Source of the DNA: Allium sativum
Lineage: Eukaryota > Streptophyta > Magnoliopsida > Asparagales > Amaryllidaceae
Direction of reading: 5' to 3'
NCBI GenBank assembly: GCA_030737875.1
Contig: CM060912.1
Coordinates: forward strand, 203,311,231-203,375,230
DNA: 64,000 nucleotides
Shown: piece by piece, positions 46,716 to 58,625 of the stretch
How the letters are laid out: every line of letters begins with the position of its first letter
Numbering within the stretch: the stretch's first letter is position 1
Notes under the pieces: model-generated
What the model saw: the letters and a program-made list of their open reading frames with translations, nothing else
Told to the model about the DNA's origin: nothing
The model's database searches: none
Position numbers and translations under genes: made by a program

Positions 46716-47508
46716 CAAGTGTGAACCCGTGCTTCGCACACGGGCTTGCAAAATAATTAATATAAAATTAGTTATTAACTATTATAAAATTAATAATGGG
46801 AAATAGATTTAAGAAAATGCATTTCAAACCGATCACCCTTAACACATGCTACACACACCCAAATTGTTCAATAGAAGAATGTTTGACTGCTTCACTTTAA
46901 AGGGTTCCACATATTTATACTTGGATCATTGCTGCATCTTCTGGCGTTATGAGACCTAAATTTGAGTTGAATGTTATTTTGTCAACCCCCACACGAAATT
47001 TGAAATAGATCAATTGTTTCACTGATTGAATGATATGGTTTTAATCACCATGCACAACAGGATGAAGGAATTGCAATTCCAAAACAAAATAATTTTATTA
47101 GGACAACGCATCAGTCAGCATATTGTAAAGAAAAAACAATGTCATCAATCAACATATTGTAAGGAAAAAACACTCGTAGATATTGTAAAGCTGAATGCCA
47201 AACGTTTTAGAAACGTTGTAGCAAAGGTTGGTTGGACAGTCAACCAACAACCAAAAATGAAAATACATTCTAGTATAAATTTGTGCTTCTTTTTTCTGGA
47301 ATCTTTTGCTGCTAACTTCATACAAAAACAAACAGATGTTTGAGATGATTTGTCACATATAGACCATTCTTACATAAACAACATAAGTTGGCTTTCAATT
47401 ACAAAGACAAACATAGTACCATAAAAAACATACAGGACAATATTCATTAAGTTGAAAAATAACATGTCCATATATAAGCCTTAAGAAAATCATGAACCTC
47501 ACTTGCTA

Positions 47509-47549
47509 AATTGAAGATGTACGCACAGTCATAACATCATTTTCACACC
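47509..47549 (-). pseudogene. Possible terminal exon inside H1
   Basis: A strong acceptor (TTTTTTTTATCTTGCAG) is followed by a short frame reading CENDVMTVRTSSI and then TAG. An upstream exon-like piece (about 47653-47780) reads CPNDIMYDTYGTKTLSPC and ends at a GTATAA donor. The pair looks like the 3' end of a gene carried by H1. The product is unknown. Confidence 0.25.
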
Positions 47550-47999
47550 TGCAAGATAAAAAAAAACATCAAAATTTGTTAGAAAAAAATAAGTATGCAG
47601 AAGTAAAACATGAAAATCTTGCCAAAAAATACATTATGTGATGTTTATACTTGCACAATTGAATGTTTTAAAGAATGTGCATTGTTAGCTCTCGTATTAT
47701 AGCTACAGGGTGATAAAGTTTTTGTCCCATATGTATCATACATGATATCGTTTGGACAGTGATTTCCATAAAATTAGCCAAATTTAACATAGAGATTATG
47801 TAAATTAACTACCTTCGTTTACTGAAATTACGAAACATAAGAATTAAATTTCAATCCTATTCATAAAAGATACTAATTTCTCAAATGTCAAACAAAAATG
47901 AACTATAAAATCAATTTTCCACACTATGCTTTAGAGCACGCTAAAACTCCATAGTATTATGAGCTATCTCGATGACATATTCCACAAAATCACCATAAG

Positions 48000-50900
48000 G
48001 AAATAAGTGTAGATAGAATATATTGTGGTATTTTAAATATTTTATTTGCACCAATGAATGGAAAAGTTGTCTTTTTGTTGTTGGATGTATTGGTGTTGAA
48101 GTTCGTTAACTTAGTGCATTGTTATGTAAACGTTTCAACTCCCTTCAGAGTTTATATGTTAAAAGATTCTTCTTTGGAAGATTCATTCGATTTATTAGCT
48201 ATCAATATTGAATCATATTCATCATTAACAATTTTTCATTTTTGTCATCTTTGGTGTTGAATTAACCGGACATACAAATCCCAGTTTAATTTCACCAAGG
48301 CAGTTTTTTCATGGCCTCCTAACATTATATGCATTATTCAACAGAAATCCTTTGTTTTTCTTCCTCACTCAATATAGCATAATAGCAGACATGTTAGCTA
48401 TACAAAATAACAACAATATGACTTGAAAAGGTAATCTTAAACCAATAAAAACTACTGTATCTCTCATATCGTATCTAAAACTGAAATTCTCCACAAATCA
48501 CAAATATGCAAAATGAATACTTTTGTGAATAATGCATTCATACAATGAGTATTGTACTCAGTATTGAACCAAGTAGCTGAATCTGAATAAATATACACAG
48601 CAAGTTTGATACAGAAATAATCTATAGTTTTTAATTTTCATGTTTTTTGGTCCAATGACTAACTGTTATCTAAAGTAATGGAGTGGACTTCACTGCATAG
48701 CAGAGGTCACTTGTCTTTAAATTTCAGTATCCTAAAATATCTACCTCACCGTAGCTTTACCTTTAATAATCAAGTGAACTGATTTTAAAAAATAAAATAA
48801 AATAAATAATGGTACATATATAAGTAGTATTGAAATTGAAAATGATTGTTCTGCTTTGAAGAAAGTGTTGTTACACATGATAATGATCTTATAGGTAAAG
48901 GCTCTCATTTAGAGGTATTCCATTGATGTATAAGATAATAATAAGGATTTATTTATTTGCATAGAACTGGCATATTAATTGTAAAATATTCAGGTCCAAC
49001 TGGCATATTAATGTGTCCATTCCATAGCAATTTTGACCACCTCGGCATCGTTTGTTTTCCGATGCTTTACAATGTTTCCAAAAGAGAATATCAGAATTTG
49101 GAGCACCCGAAAATGCTTCAATACATCACAATACAGTTGAAGCATTCAAGATTGGATTCAAATTTGAGGAAGATTGTTGTTTTCTATACTAAGGTTCTTG
49201 TTTCCTATATCAAAGTAGTGTAAACCATAGTTGACATTCATTCCCCTTTGATGGAAAATATATTAGATAAGAAATTCAAAGATTTCATAATATGCAACGA
49301 TAGTAAAATTCCGTAAATAGATGCAATATATCAGGATAACAAATATTGGAATTAAACATATATAATTATATTGCAATTAAAATATACTATAGTGCTTATT
49401 TGTTAATAATTAAAGAAGCTACAGTTAAAATAAAATTTATTTATAATACTTATACATATATCTTTCAAACTTAAATATGGTATTATCACAATCTAATTCA
49501 TGTTTTCCAAAATTTGTAACAAATTTATCAATCATACCTAGATAGATCATCTTGTTATTAATAATATGCTAAATATATATTCTTTAATATATATTCTATG
49601 GTCTTGGATCAAGTATTTCCTTTTACGCACACTAATCAAATTCAATGGTACATGTTTCGGTATAAGGAATCTGCACTGCCTGCCTGGTTTAAATCTAAGT
49701 TCACCATTATATCCTATATTAGTAAATAGTAATAACCTTTGTTTAAGGAATATGGTTTTTTCGAATCGCATAGGTAACATACGAAAGATATTCCAGAGAA
49801 CATTAAAAAATCTACATATATTTATGCAATAATTTTCTTAATTTAGAAATTTATCCTAATGGGTTTACTTGGGTAGTTAGGTAAACTAAATGGCCTAAAA
49901 AACGTCATCTGCATAATTCTAGAAATGCTAACCAAGCGCAAGTCTATGATGAGTAGATAAACAAACAAAGTGCTTCACTTTCTAAAATTGATTCACATGA
50001 AATATAAAGATTGTGATTTAAATCTTAGCATTTCCAACAAAATTGTGGGAGCTTAAATTAAAACGAAAAACAACATATATTTTTAGCAGCCTGGAGTTAT
50101 GGAGTCGGCAGACTATAAAATAAAGAAGAAACAATGCTTTTAAGATGAAAATTGATTAATCCAAGATATAAGTTAAGATTAGAATCTTATACTGCTCAGT
50201 CAAATTTAAAGGATCCAAAATGATACAAGGCATAACAACTGATTATTTTGAGTTTTTTCGTCCAGGCTGCAAACATGGTGTGATTCTAAAATCTAGTGAA
50301 AATCATCTATATCTGAAAACTTCATATGCATAACTAAATAGAGAAGTAAGCAAATAGCAACTGCAAGAAAAAGATTACAATAATCTTGGGAATTTGAGGT
50401 CAAACCCCAATATAAATAATGAACAGTAGATAAGAAGATGCAAATTATAAAAGGAAAATAAGTAACTTCTGTGAGGAAAATGGCTACTTGTTAAAGGGAA
50501 AAATCCACGTTATCAAACTAACCGGGTAACAATTTTTCAAATTCCTTTACTAAGACGAAAATCACTTTAAATCGTCAAATTTATCCCCAAGAATAATGCA
50601 TTACAGTTTTGAACCTTTGAGTGTATACAATTATTAGGTTTCTTTTACTTTTGATATGTGAAAAAGGGAGTTCTCAAAAAAAAAAAAAAAAAAAAAAAAA
50701 ACACGCACACACACAAATATAGACTAACCGACGAATATCAGTAAAAGAATTTTGCAAAAGGGTCCTAACATGTTTATGAAACCAAGAACATAAGTTTACC
50801 ATGTTTTCCAGGCATTGTAAATATGCATTATTAGTAACTAAATCAAGTCCAACAAAAAATCCCCGAAACATGGCAAAAAACAATTATGTCCTATAATTAG

Positions 50901-52469
50901 TGAGAAAACGGGAAACTGTTCCGCCTCATAATAATTTTAAACATGTATTATATGTAAAGTAAAGCCAGTATGAAATCACATAATATATTATTCAGGCAGC
51001 AACAATCCCTTATATCCACAATCTGAGATCGCAGTTAGAAAATACGTATATAATGAAATAGCAGTATAAAACAACATCGTTTAGAATTCAACGGTTGATT
51101 GAAAAATGTCAAACAAAAATATAGTGTATTTGACAGCACTCACAAAATGATGGCAGTTGTATTTAATTTTCCCATTATTTCAATAGTGGTTCAATAATTC
51201 AATATAAATAAATTGCTTGTTTCTGCCTTTTATGATGTACTAATTATAGTTTATTTTGGTACTTTTCTAGAAAGCACGCGTCTTTAGTGGAAATAATACC
51301 GCAGATTGGTTGTACGAAGAACATTTAAAAGTTAAAATAGAAACAGGTTTTTTGCAATTTGGAAAAAAATCATTTTGCTAGAAGTAGAAGAATATATATG
51401 AAATAATATGAAAATAGAGCTTCTAGTAAGTAAAAAGAATAAGGAAACTAAGGATAAAATTGCCTTTGATTCTCCTTTCATCGTCCTCTAATGCGTTAGT
51501 CCTATTGAAGTGCTAGGCTGAACATAGTTTCTTTAAGGATAAAGAAATCATTGTATCAGAGGAATATAAAGTATCATTGTACCCAATAAAGTTAGGAAAA
51601 CATTCTAACAAACCAGAAGATAAATAGTTTTATCTATACTCCGCCCATAGAATATCCAAACAAAATGATTTTTATCAGACCAATATCAAAATCATTAAAC
51701 TTGTATACAAAAACAAAAAAACAACAGTCATTATGACCATGAAAGACCACTGGTCAGCAAATTCTAACTTGCACTAATTTGTCTTCAAATATGAAGTCAT
51801 GACCACTATTACTGAAGTAAGGAACTATCACAAGTAAATCGGTTTGCTTGACGAAGCCTAGTTTTATCTACACGCTCTAATTCATAACGTTACTTTATTA
51901 TTAGTAAAAATTTCTTTAGGGACTACCATGCCTCAAATTAAATAGTAAGATGCTAATTACCTGTAAACCATCGGTTGTAAATATATGATGGCCATCCATT
52001 GGTTACTGAATGCTCTAGTTATTTTGAAGGAAATGAACAGTTTTAATTGTTGTCGTCCTAGAAAACTAACAGAAATTAATATGCCATGAAAACAAATGCA
52101 TATTTTATATGGCGTTTTTAATGTAATGTTCGCAATGATTCAAAAACAATATTAAACTATTAAATTTGCATAACACAAATTGGAAATGTGATAAACTGTG
52201 AAAAATAATATCATTTACGTCTGAATTTGCATTATAAAATCATGCAACTACATTAACTTAACCATGAAAAAAAATCAATAAAACTGCAAGGCATAATGCA
52301 AAGCTATACATAAGATGAATGATTTTATTTGTAACAAAATTAGAATAAAAGAGCACAAAATAATTATTAAACTGATTATTTATCAACCACAAAAATCATA
52401 TCAAACTCAATATTCTGTGGAAAATAACTGGTTTATCCAAAAAATTAAGCTATAATTACACACACATGC

Positions 52470-52480
<11 letters not shown>
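48000..52480. other. AT-rich interior of H1
   Basis: It is mostly intron-like AT-rich DNA. A plus-strand frame at 48957-49223 (88 codons) and the opposite strand of the same segment both look partly protein-like, but no domain is evident. An A-run lies at 50677-50700. Confidence 0.4.
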
Positions 52481-52482
<2 letters not shown>

Positions 52483-52544
<62 letters not shown>

Positions 52545-52582
52545 CGCGCGCGCGCATGTGTGTGCATATGCGTGTGTGTGTA
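52483..52582. repeat. (GT)n microsatellite with GC-rich interruption
   Basis: About 50 bases of GT are followed by alternating GCGCGC/GTGCGCGCGCGC and ATGTGTGTG. Such alternating purine-pyrimidine DNA can adopt the Z form. Long open frames over it on both strands are repeat artefacts. Confidence 0.97.
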
Positions 52583-53009
52583 TCTTGTTATCATAATATC
52601 AATAAACGAAATTGCGATCCTAGGAAGGTATATGACTACATACTTGGTAAACACATGCAGTGAATTATTTAGATTCATGTTATGGAGATGTTTATTTTTT
52701 GTTATTCTGGAGCAACAGTAAAGCTAGATAAGTGATGCATACAAAAACAATGTCAATAGTGATATGTGAATAACTTAATTATGCATATCACTGATGGGTT
52801 TTTATTTTACGTGAAACTTAACAATTTTTTAGTGTGCTGTTAATTAGTTTAAGAGCTTTAGGAATTAAAACATAGACAAATTATGAGAATATAGTTAATC
52901 ATATGTTTTGCATGAAAATATGCATGAAGATTGTAGATCATTGTTATATATCCATATAATAGGTGACTAAGTATAACACCCTTTAGGAAGCAAAATTAAA
53001 TAAGAGCTA

Positions 53010-53128
53010 TTTAAAATAAATGCTCTTGAGCCAACCTCTCACTCGATATCAGGTTTGCACAAGTTTGCTTTTCAAGTATATAACAATTATCTCCCATTGC
53101 CGCACCAAGCCTCTGAGCCTACAACCTA
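53010..53128 (-). pseudogene. Exon-like piece in H1
   Basis: After an acceptor-like GTGATATTAG on the minus strand, one frame reads AQRLGAAMGDNCYILEKQTC and continues through SSERLAQEH before a stop. The composition is protein-like, but I cannot name it. A companion piece lies upstream at 53545-53667. Confidence 0.3.
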
Positions 53129-53544
53129 ATATCACAACATAGTATACGTAAATTAATATTTTAGAGAAACTATCCCTTAGATATTGTGAAATATTAAAAG
53201 TAATATAAATATAATTAGTTATCGAAAGAAATTACACCTTCCAAAATATCGTACAATCATCCATGATATAGATTTTAATATAGAGTCTCAAGCTTATAAA
53301 TCCAATTTATAGCAAATGTAAATGTTAGAAAATATAATAGTTCTTATTTATATAGGGACTATAAGGTGTCAGGAGATCGAAATGTGTAATCAGATTAAAA
53401 CTCTCCAGCTGAATAGTTCATAATATAAACCTACAAAGTAAACTAACAAAGAAACAATAAATTTGTTTAAAATTCTCTAAATCATGCAACTAAATTCAAC
53501 CACGCAGAACATAATAGGATATATAAATAGTGGAAAATTAAGGT

Positions 53545-53667
53545 TTCAAAACCTTACTCGATAACACAATGATGAGCAAGAGCAGTCGTCCTTAGTAATA
53601 GCAGGTGGCCAATTTTTATCCTACTCGTAGTAATCCAGCAGTGGATCGACGACTTTGCAATTAACCT
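53545..53667 (-). pseudogene. Exon-like piece in H1 with splice signals
   Basis: It is bounded by GAACAAAATTTCAG and GAG/TAAGG-like signals on the minus strand. One frame is open throughout. Another contains VNCKVVDPLLDYYE, an in-frame TAG, then DKNWPPAITKDDCS, which looks more like a real protein with one nonsense change. The function is unknown. Confidence 0.3.
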
Positions 53668-54419
53668 GAAATTTTGTTCAAACAATTTTGAAAGATAATG
53701 AATTTAATTTTTATACAAAACATTGATAACATCAAAGTTTGGTTCTCATCATAATAAACAACAAAATCAGGGATGAAAACATCATGTAATTTACATGTCT
53801 TTCCATTCATGAGATGCTAATGATTTTATCAAAACTTCTTCCATTTTAGTTATGTTTTACTGGAAAACTGAAGGATGTATTACATGCTAATTCAGAAAAT
53901 TTACTTTTTAATAATATAGTACAGGAGAAACAGAAGAATTCGTTAGTGAGAGCTAGAAATGACAAAACAATGCTATCAGCAACACCCTTCACTTGAGAAA
54001 TCTATCGATTCTATAGTTGGATCAAAAATGTCATCTAAAAATATAAAAACATGAACCTATCTATACACAAACCTCATGAATGGATTTCAAAAACAACTAC
54101 AAAATAATCTAACTAAACTTCCGCTTATAGTATATCAAGTGTTCTTGCAATATAAGTTTATTTTTAAATTGGCGTGGCACAAAGGAATCAGCACATATTT
54201 CGTTGTAAAACAATGCTGCTATGAATGGAAAATGAAGGAAAGTACCAGCAAACACTTTTTTACAACAAAAGAGTCTTTAAGAGCAAGATTAGTATAAAAA
54301 TGAAAGACATGTCGTTTGACCTCATAATTTACATATAATCTTCAACAAAAGATGTTGATAAATAAGATTTCTTAACAAAAAAGGTAAAGCGAAGCAGCAC
54401 TTTGGAGCATATTACAAAA

Positions 54420-54720
54420 CGCAAAGATAAATTTGAGAATGGCATTGAACACCTTTCGACGATGGAAGCGACGACATAGGCAGTCGCGATGTCATCGTAT
54501 TGGCCTAAGAGTGGGAATCGAGGGGTTAGGAACGCTGAGAGGAGGCAACGAAAACATTTATAGTGGGGTAAAGGTTGTAAGTGCACGGATCGTGAAGAGC
54601 TAGTATTGGAAGTAAAGAGAGGAAGAGGAACCAGTTAAACATTAATTGGAGGAAGAGGAGGTCGAAGAGGAAGATTAAGAAAAGGGAAAATCAAAGGAAT
54701 GACAGGGAAGAGGTAAGTAC
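54420..54720 (-). other. GC-richer 5' leader-like segment of H1
   Basis: On the minus strand a CT-rich stretch (CTTCCTCTTCGACCTCC and similar) leads through ACTATAAATG to GC-richer sequence with ATG at 54501 and a possible donor TCGAAAG/GTGTTC near 54464. It resembles the first exon and promoter of a plant gene and may be the start of the gene whose later exons are listed above. Confidence 0.3.
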
Positions 54721-54813
54721 GCTCTGTTTCAATTTCAAAAAGGAAGAAAATTTTCAAAGGCTCCCGTGCTTTATAAATGTAACTCACTGATTATTATATA
54801 ATTATAATGCAGA

Positions 54814-55087
54814 TGTTGAAAAAATGAAAAAATGGTTGGTTGTCACAATATAAAGCAGACTATAAAAATGAAGACTCTTATTAAGCATTAGTTACAAAAT
54901 TTATTTGACACTGATAAAAGTCAGAATTTTTTTTTGACAATTATTAAAGTTTATGGTAGTTATGTTAGATTCGTAAGGGTTATCTTTGTAGATAATGAAG
55001 GTTAAAAGTAGTTACATGAACTTTTCCTTACATAATAGCCATTCATGTTTTAACTGATAATTTAGTTCAACACATATTTTCAAAGAC
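54814..55087 (+). other. Right flank of H1
   Basis: The first bases (TGTTGAAAAAATG) continue the TNP1-like frame cut at 46715. The rest is AT-rich with no further coding recognised. Confidence 0.5.
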
Positions 55088-55237
55088 ATGCAGAAAGCTA
55101 CTTCTAATTTTATAACAATGATAGATCAAGGTGCAGTTGGCCCTATTTACAAATCTCAAACGTCAACTATGGAAGTAGTAGCTGTTAAAATACTTACTAC
55201 TAACTCTAGACAGGGTGAGAATTTTTTTTAAACAGAG
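55088..55237 (+). pseudogene. Receptor-like kinase exon fragment (CRLK1-like)
   Basis: The frame reads KATSNF, then DQGAVGPIYKSQTSTMEVVA with VKIL following, then TTNSRQGEN. This is the start of a protein-kinase domain: the Gly-rich loop (here GxVGPIYK; the usual first Gly, in GQGAFG, is Asp) and the beta-3 Val-Lys. The wording closely follows plant calcium/calmodulin-regulated receptor-like kinases (CRLK1/2). Seven T in a row then break the frame with TAA, after which ACAGAG/GTATAA gives the family's T-E-(V) and a splice donor at 55238. It is one isolated exon with frameshift and loop mutation, so it cannot code for a working kinase. It was probably moved here by a transposon. Confidence 0.7.
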
Positions 55238-55892
55238 GTATAATCTATTGAACAATGGATAGTATCCATGAATATATCAGGGTATAATCATTTTCCAGTT
55301 ATCTGTTTTTACCAAATAAACATAAAGGATGTTTTTATAAGATGATGTCAAGCATATAGTTGCTTCCTAAATAAAGTAGGTCTTAATCAAATACGTTTTC
55401 TTTTATTGTTTATATATCACATTGTTCTAAGAAGAATACGTATACACGCACATTTGACTTTGAAAATATATAATTTTTGGACGTTTGAAACTACATATAT
55501 AACTATTAAGCAGACTTGTCAAAATAAATAAAAATTTAGTATCTAAATTCAATATGCAAAACATGTGAATGTACTTTCAAAGCTTTTGAATAAATACTTA
55601 CATTGTAAAGCTCAAATTAAAAATGGAACACAAAGTTCGATAAAATGCTTGTTTAAAATAAAACCCAAGTTAATAACTTAATGGAAATATATATATATCA
55701 CACCAACAATATTAAAGGATAAATTGATAGGGAAAAGGTCCTTTTTACTGGGGCTAAATTTCAAAGTTGGCACCAAAATTAAATTACTCCATGCGGACAT
55801 TAATATAATGACCACATATGTGTAACTTATACTTATACACGAAGAGAATTATGATCGGTCTGACAGTAATATAGGAAGACAGGCTTCAAGTA
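55238..55892. other. AT-rich flank between the kinase fragment and H2
   Basis: It probably begins as the intron after the kinase exon. I found no further kinase exon or transposon end. Confidence 0.4.
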
Positions 55893-55959
55893 CAGAGTAT
55901 TAAAATGAACCCATGTTATGCACATGGGATTCAACCATAAATCGTTTAATAAGAATAAA

Positions 55960-55993
<34 letters not shown>

Positions 55994-56828
55994 TTATTTA
56001 ATAACTTGTATACATTAATCTAATCATATACGTTTCTAGGTCATGAAATAATATTTTGGCATTGGATGTTTCACATTTAAACCCTACGGTTTATTTAGTT
56101 TTCTCAAATAAAATGGAATAATAAACTCCTACATACATATTCCTTCATTTAGGGATTTTATAAGCGTATTAAAAAAACATAACCACGTTGAATGAAACAT
56201 AACTTGTCATGGCAATTAGGAAAAAAGAAATGCTAATTAAGTATTAGTAAAACCATGAATAAGTATTACCTAATAGCCAGAACTAATTAAATCGCTTAGA
56301 ATCTACCAACATAACCAACAACTAAACAAAAAGCATTGGACTAAGAAATTAGGGTTAGACAGAAAATTGATACCTTTACATGTTGAATTAGAAAGAAAGT
56401 GGTTCCAAATGTTTGCAGCCAACAACAAATTGAATGTATTTGAAGCATCAACGTTTCCAAACAACCATAGGGGAAGAGGCAAACCGTTGTTGAAGAGGCG
56501 AAGATAAATCCCAATTAGGCGATGGTGGTCATTTCCCCTCAAACATGTCGGCGAACAACGCAAGGATAACTGCCAGTCTTTGCAGCAAGATTCATTCTCC
56601 CTCAAATGTATTGGGCTGCTGATAAAGATTTTCAAGACGACGGCCGGGAAGGGGGAAGATGGAAAAAGTGCAAGATTGGGAATGCGGAGGGATCGGTTTA
56701 GCGGTAGGGGTCGAGAAGAAAAAAATCGGGGAGCACAAATGAGACGGTTCAGCTTTAGATAAGCGCCGAAAATCCGAGGGGCTTGTGAGAGCTCCGTTGC
56801 TAACTCAGTAATTATAATATAGTATAGA
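55893..56828 (-). mobile_element. Helitron-like element H2, about 0.94 kb
   Basis: The 5' end on the minus strand is A/TCTATACTATATTATAATTA followed by CTGAGTTA, close to the start of H1. The 3' end has a hairpin (CCCATG...CATGGG, 55910-55929) followed by TTCATTTTAATACTC, again like H1. It is therefore a short non-autonomous relative in the same orientation. The terminal CTRR is degenerate. A (TG)n(TA)n run lies just inside the 3' hairpin at 55962-55994. Confidence 0.5.
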
Positions 56829-56875
56829 TTATGAATCCGCCATCCTGTAATAAACAATATGGATTTGAAAGACAT
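56303..56875 (-). CDS. 190-codon open frame over H2, unknown
   Basis: This is one of the longest non-transposase frames here. The first Met (56875) lies outside H2, so if it is a gene the H2 part would start later. The region is GC-richer and CT-rich, like a plant 5' leader and first exon, with a donor-like ATGTAAAG/GTATCA near 56371. No domain, signal peptide or repeat is recognised. The composition (Leu, Ser, Pro, Arg, Phe) fits a leader sequence read through as well as it fits a protein. I consider coding unlikely but not excluded. Confidence 0.2.
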   Translation of the reverse strand: MSFKSILFITGWRIHNLYYIIITELATELSQAPRIFGAYLKLNRLICAPRFFSSRPLPLNRSLRIPNLALFPSSPFPAVVLKIFISSPIHLRENESCCKDWQLSLRCSPTCLRGNDHHRLIGIYLRLFNNGLPLPLWLFGNVDASNTFNLLLAANIWNHFLSNSTCKGINFLSNPNFLVQCFLFSCWLCW

Positions 56876-57404
56876 GCAGTATTATTTTGCTATAGTTCTC
56901 TTTAATTTCCATATATAATGTTTCTATAGTGTTAAATTGAATTGTATAGAAACATTTGCTAGTTGATCAATTAAAAAAAATCTCTTTAGTTATAAATTCA
57001 TATAAATAATAGATATTTTGCAAATCAACACATCTAATCTTGTATTTTGGAAACTAGTATGTATGATTAACATATGACAATAGTAGTTATGTTATATTAT
57101 ATGTAGGCGTATAGTGATATATAAATTAGTAGAATTTCTATAAATTAGTGAATTCTTAGTATTTATTAGTGATTAGACCATGTTATGTTGGCGTTTACAA
57201 TTAAATGTGATCATGTTAATTTGTAAATTGCAAATTTATGATTAAATTTCTTATAAAAAATCAACTATTCTGGTATAAATATAAATTAATTTGTAATTTC
57301 ATGGAATTATATATAACAACTTATATAATTTGCAAGCTAGGACCAGTTGGAAGGTGCATCATTATTATGTTCGGTTCAGAGAGCACTTTTTCATTGAGAA
57401 TAGT
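56829..57404. other. AT-rich stretch with nothing recognised
   Basis: No coding, repeat unit or transposon terminus is seen. Confidence 0.4.
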
Positions 57405-57497
57405 CAATCTGGGCCGATTTCTTAGATTCTGATATTCTTAATCGATTTGGTCGAATATATAGAAATCTTTCTCATTATTACTGTGGATCCTGAAAAA
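57405..57497 (+). pseudogene. matK: Plastid matK fragment in the nucleus
   Basis: One frame reads IWADFLDSDILNRFGRIYRN followed by LSHYYCGS, a stop and lysines. This is the conserved C-terminal part of plastid maturase K, which normally helps splice plastid group II introns. Only about 30 codons remain, with a nonsense change at the Ser/Lys junction (TGA). Flanking bases do not read as matK. It is a transferred plastid scrap (NUPT). Confidence 0.7.
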
Positions 57498-58384
57498 AAA
57501 ACAGGGTGCTATTTACTCGATCGCAGACATTTCTGCAACAATAAAAAGCTAATTTTTCGGGAATTTTAGACCAAAGACTCGGGAATAACGAATAATGAGA
57601 GAATTCATTTATTTTACTTTATTTGGTGCCGAGTAGATTCATTTTTTTTTTACAAATCCGCATTCGAAGCAACCAGGGGTACAATCAATCCAGCAGCTGA
57701 CATCATTTACGAAGTTGCACGATCGATTATTTGAGATAAGAAATGAATCCTAATTTTTGGATGACCGATCCATCTAATCTAGCAGATATTTCCGGAACTC
57801 CTATTTTATTCTGCCTCGATTGAACATTAGTAAGGGAAGGAGGTTTGGTGATCCCGTAAAATCTGACCCATTTTCTCATCGGAAAGGGGCCGTTGAACTG
57901 GGGACTGCCTTCTTCTAACTTGGACAAAAAGAAACGAAGTGACTTAGACAAATCTTGACCCGAGACAAAGAGAAAGGTCTATCTATTTTGCTTGTAGATA
58001 TTTGTATACATACGTTATGAGATGGTGAGGATGATGTTGATATAATATTGTTGGTTTTTTTATGGTAACAATGATTTGGATTCGTTTTGTGGACATGATA
58101 GTTGTATGACTTAGATTTGGGTTTTTTGTTTTTGTAATTATTGGTTAGTTTGGTTGGTTTGTTGTTTTGGGTATGTTTTGATGTTTATATTATAAATATA
58201 AATGTTGAAGTTGTGTTTATTGTATACTTGTTTATGTATACACTCAAATGGGCTTGGTTATATACTTAAGCTTGAAATAAAGCTCTGAGATTGATTGTGG
58301 TATATGTGAAGAGTTGAAAGCTAGAAGTTGTAGCAATATCTAAAAATATTCTTAGGTTTTTCGATGTTTTCGGACGGATTATAT
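57498..58384. other. Unassigned stretch, part with organelle-like composition
   Basis: 57640-57960 is GC-richer than its surroundings and reads protein-like on both strands (for example AFEATRGTINPAADIIYEVA on plus and LRFFLSKLEEGSPQFNGPF on minus). I cannot assign either, and it could be more organelle-derived DNA. 57970-58384 is AT/GT-rich and noncoding. Confidence 0.3.
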
Positions 58385-58625
58385 CACTACAATAACGTAT
58401 TTTCCAATGATTACCAGCCGTTGGCGGGCATTGGTACATAGACAATAGCTATCAATGCTTTCCAACATCATCAACAGGCTTTTACCAATGGTTTCCAACG
58501 TCTAGAATGGATACATAAAAGAGATTTTTGACCAACTAGCTGGAAGTTGTTATAAATCATTGGAAAATACTATTGGAAGCCAGTGGTTATCAATGACCTA
58601 TAAGCCGTTGCCAGCTATTTGTAAC
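58385..58625. repeat. CACTA terminus and subterminal repeats
   Basis: After CACTACAATAACG come repeated CCAATG/CATTGG and AGCCGTTGG/CCAACGGCT-like words in both orientations, ending near GTAACCATTG at 58618. They mark the transposon end and would bind the TNP1-like protein. Confidence 0.8.

Larger units (their letters stand above)
46716..54813 (-). mobile_element. Helitron-like element H1, about 8.1 kb
   Basis: On the minus strand the 5' end is A/TCTGCATTATAATTATATAA with TGAGTTA soon after. The 3' end carries a hairpin (CCCGTG...CACGGG, 46727-46745) followed by TTCACACTTG and then T. Helitrons insert between A and T, end in a 3' hairpin and make no target duplication, and all three are seen. 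The last four bases are CTTG and not the usual CTRR, so the end may have mutated. The flanks rejoin into a TNP1-like frame, which supports the borders. The interior has exon-like pieces on the minus strand but no Rep/helicase I can recognise. Confidence 0.6.

Noticed and set aside
52445..52721. Open frames of Cys-Val or Thr-His repeats on both strands
   Set aside because: They are produced by the (GT)n microsatellite.
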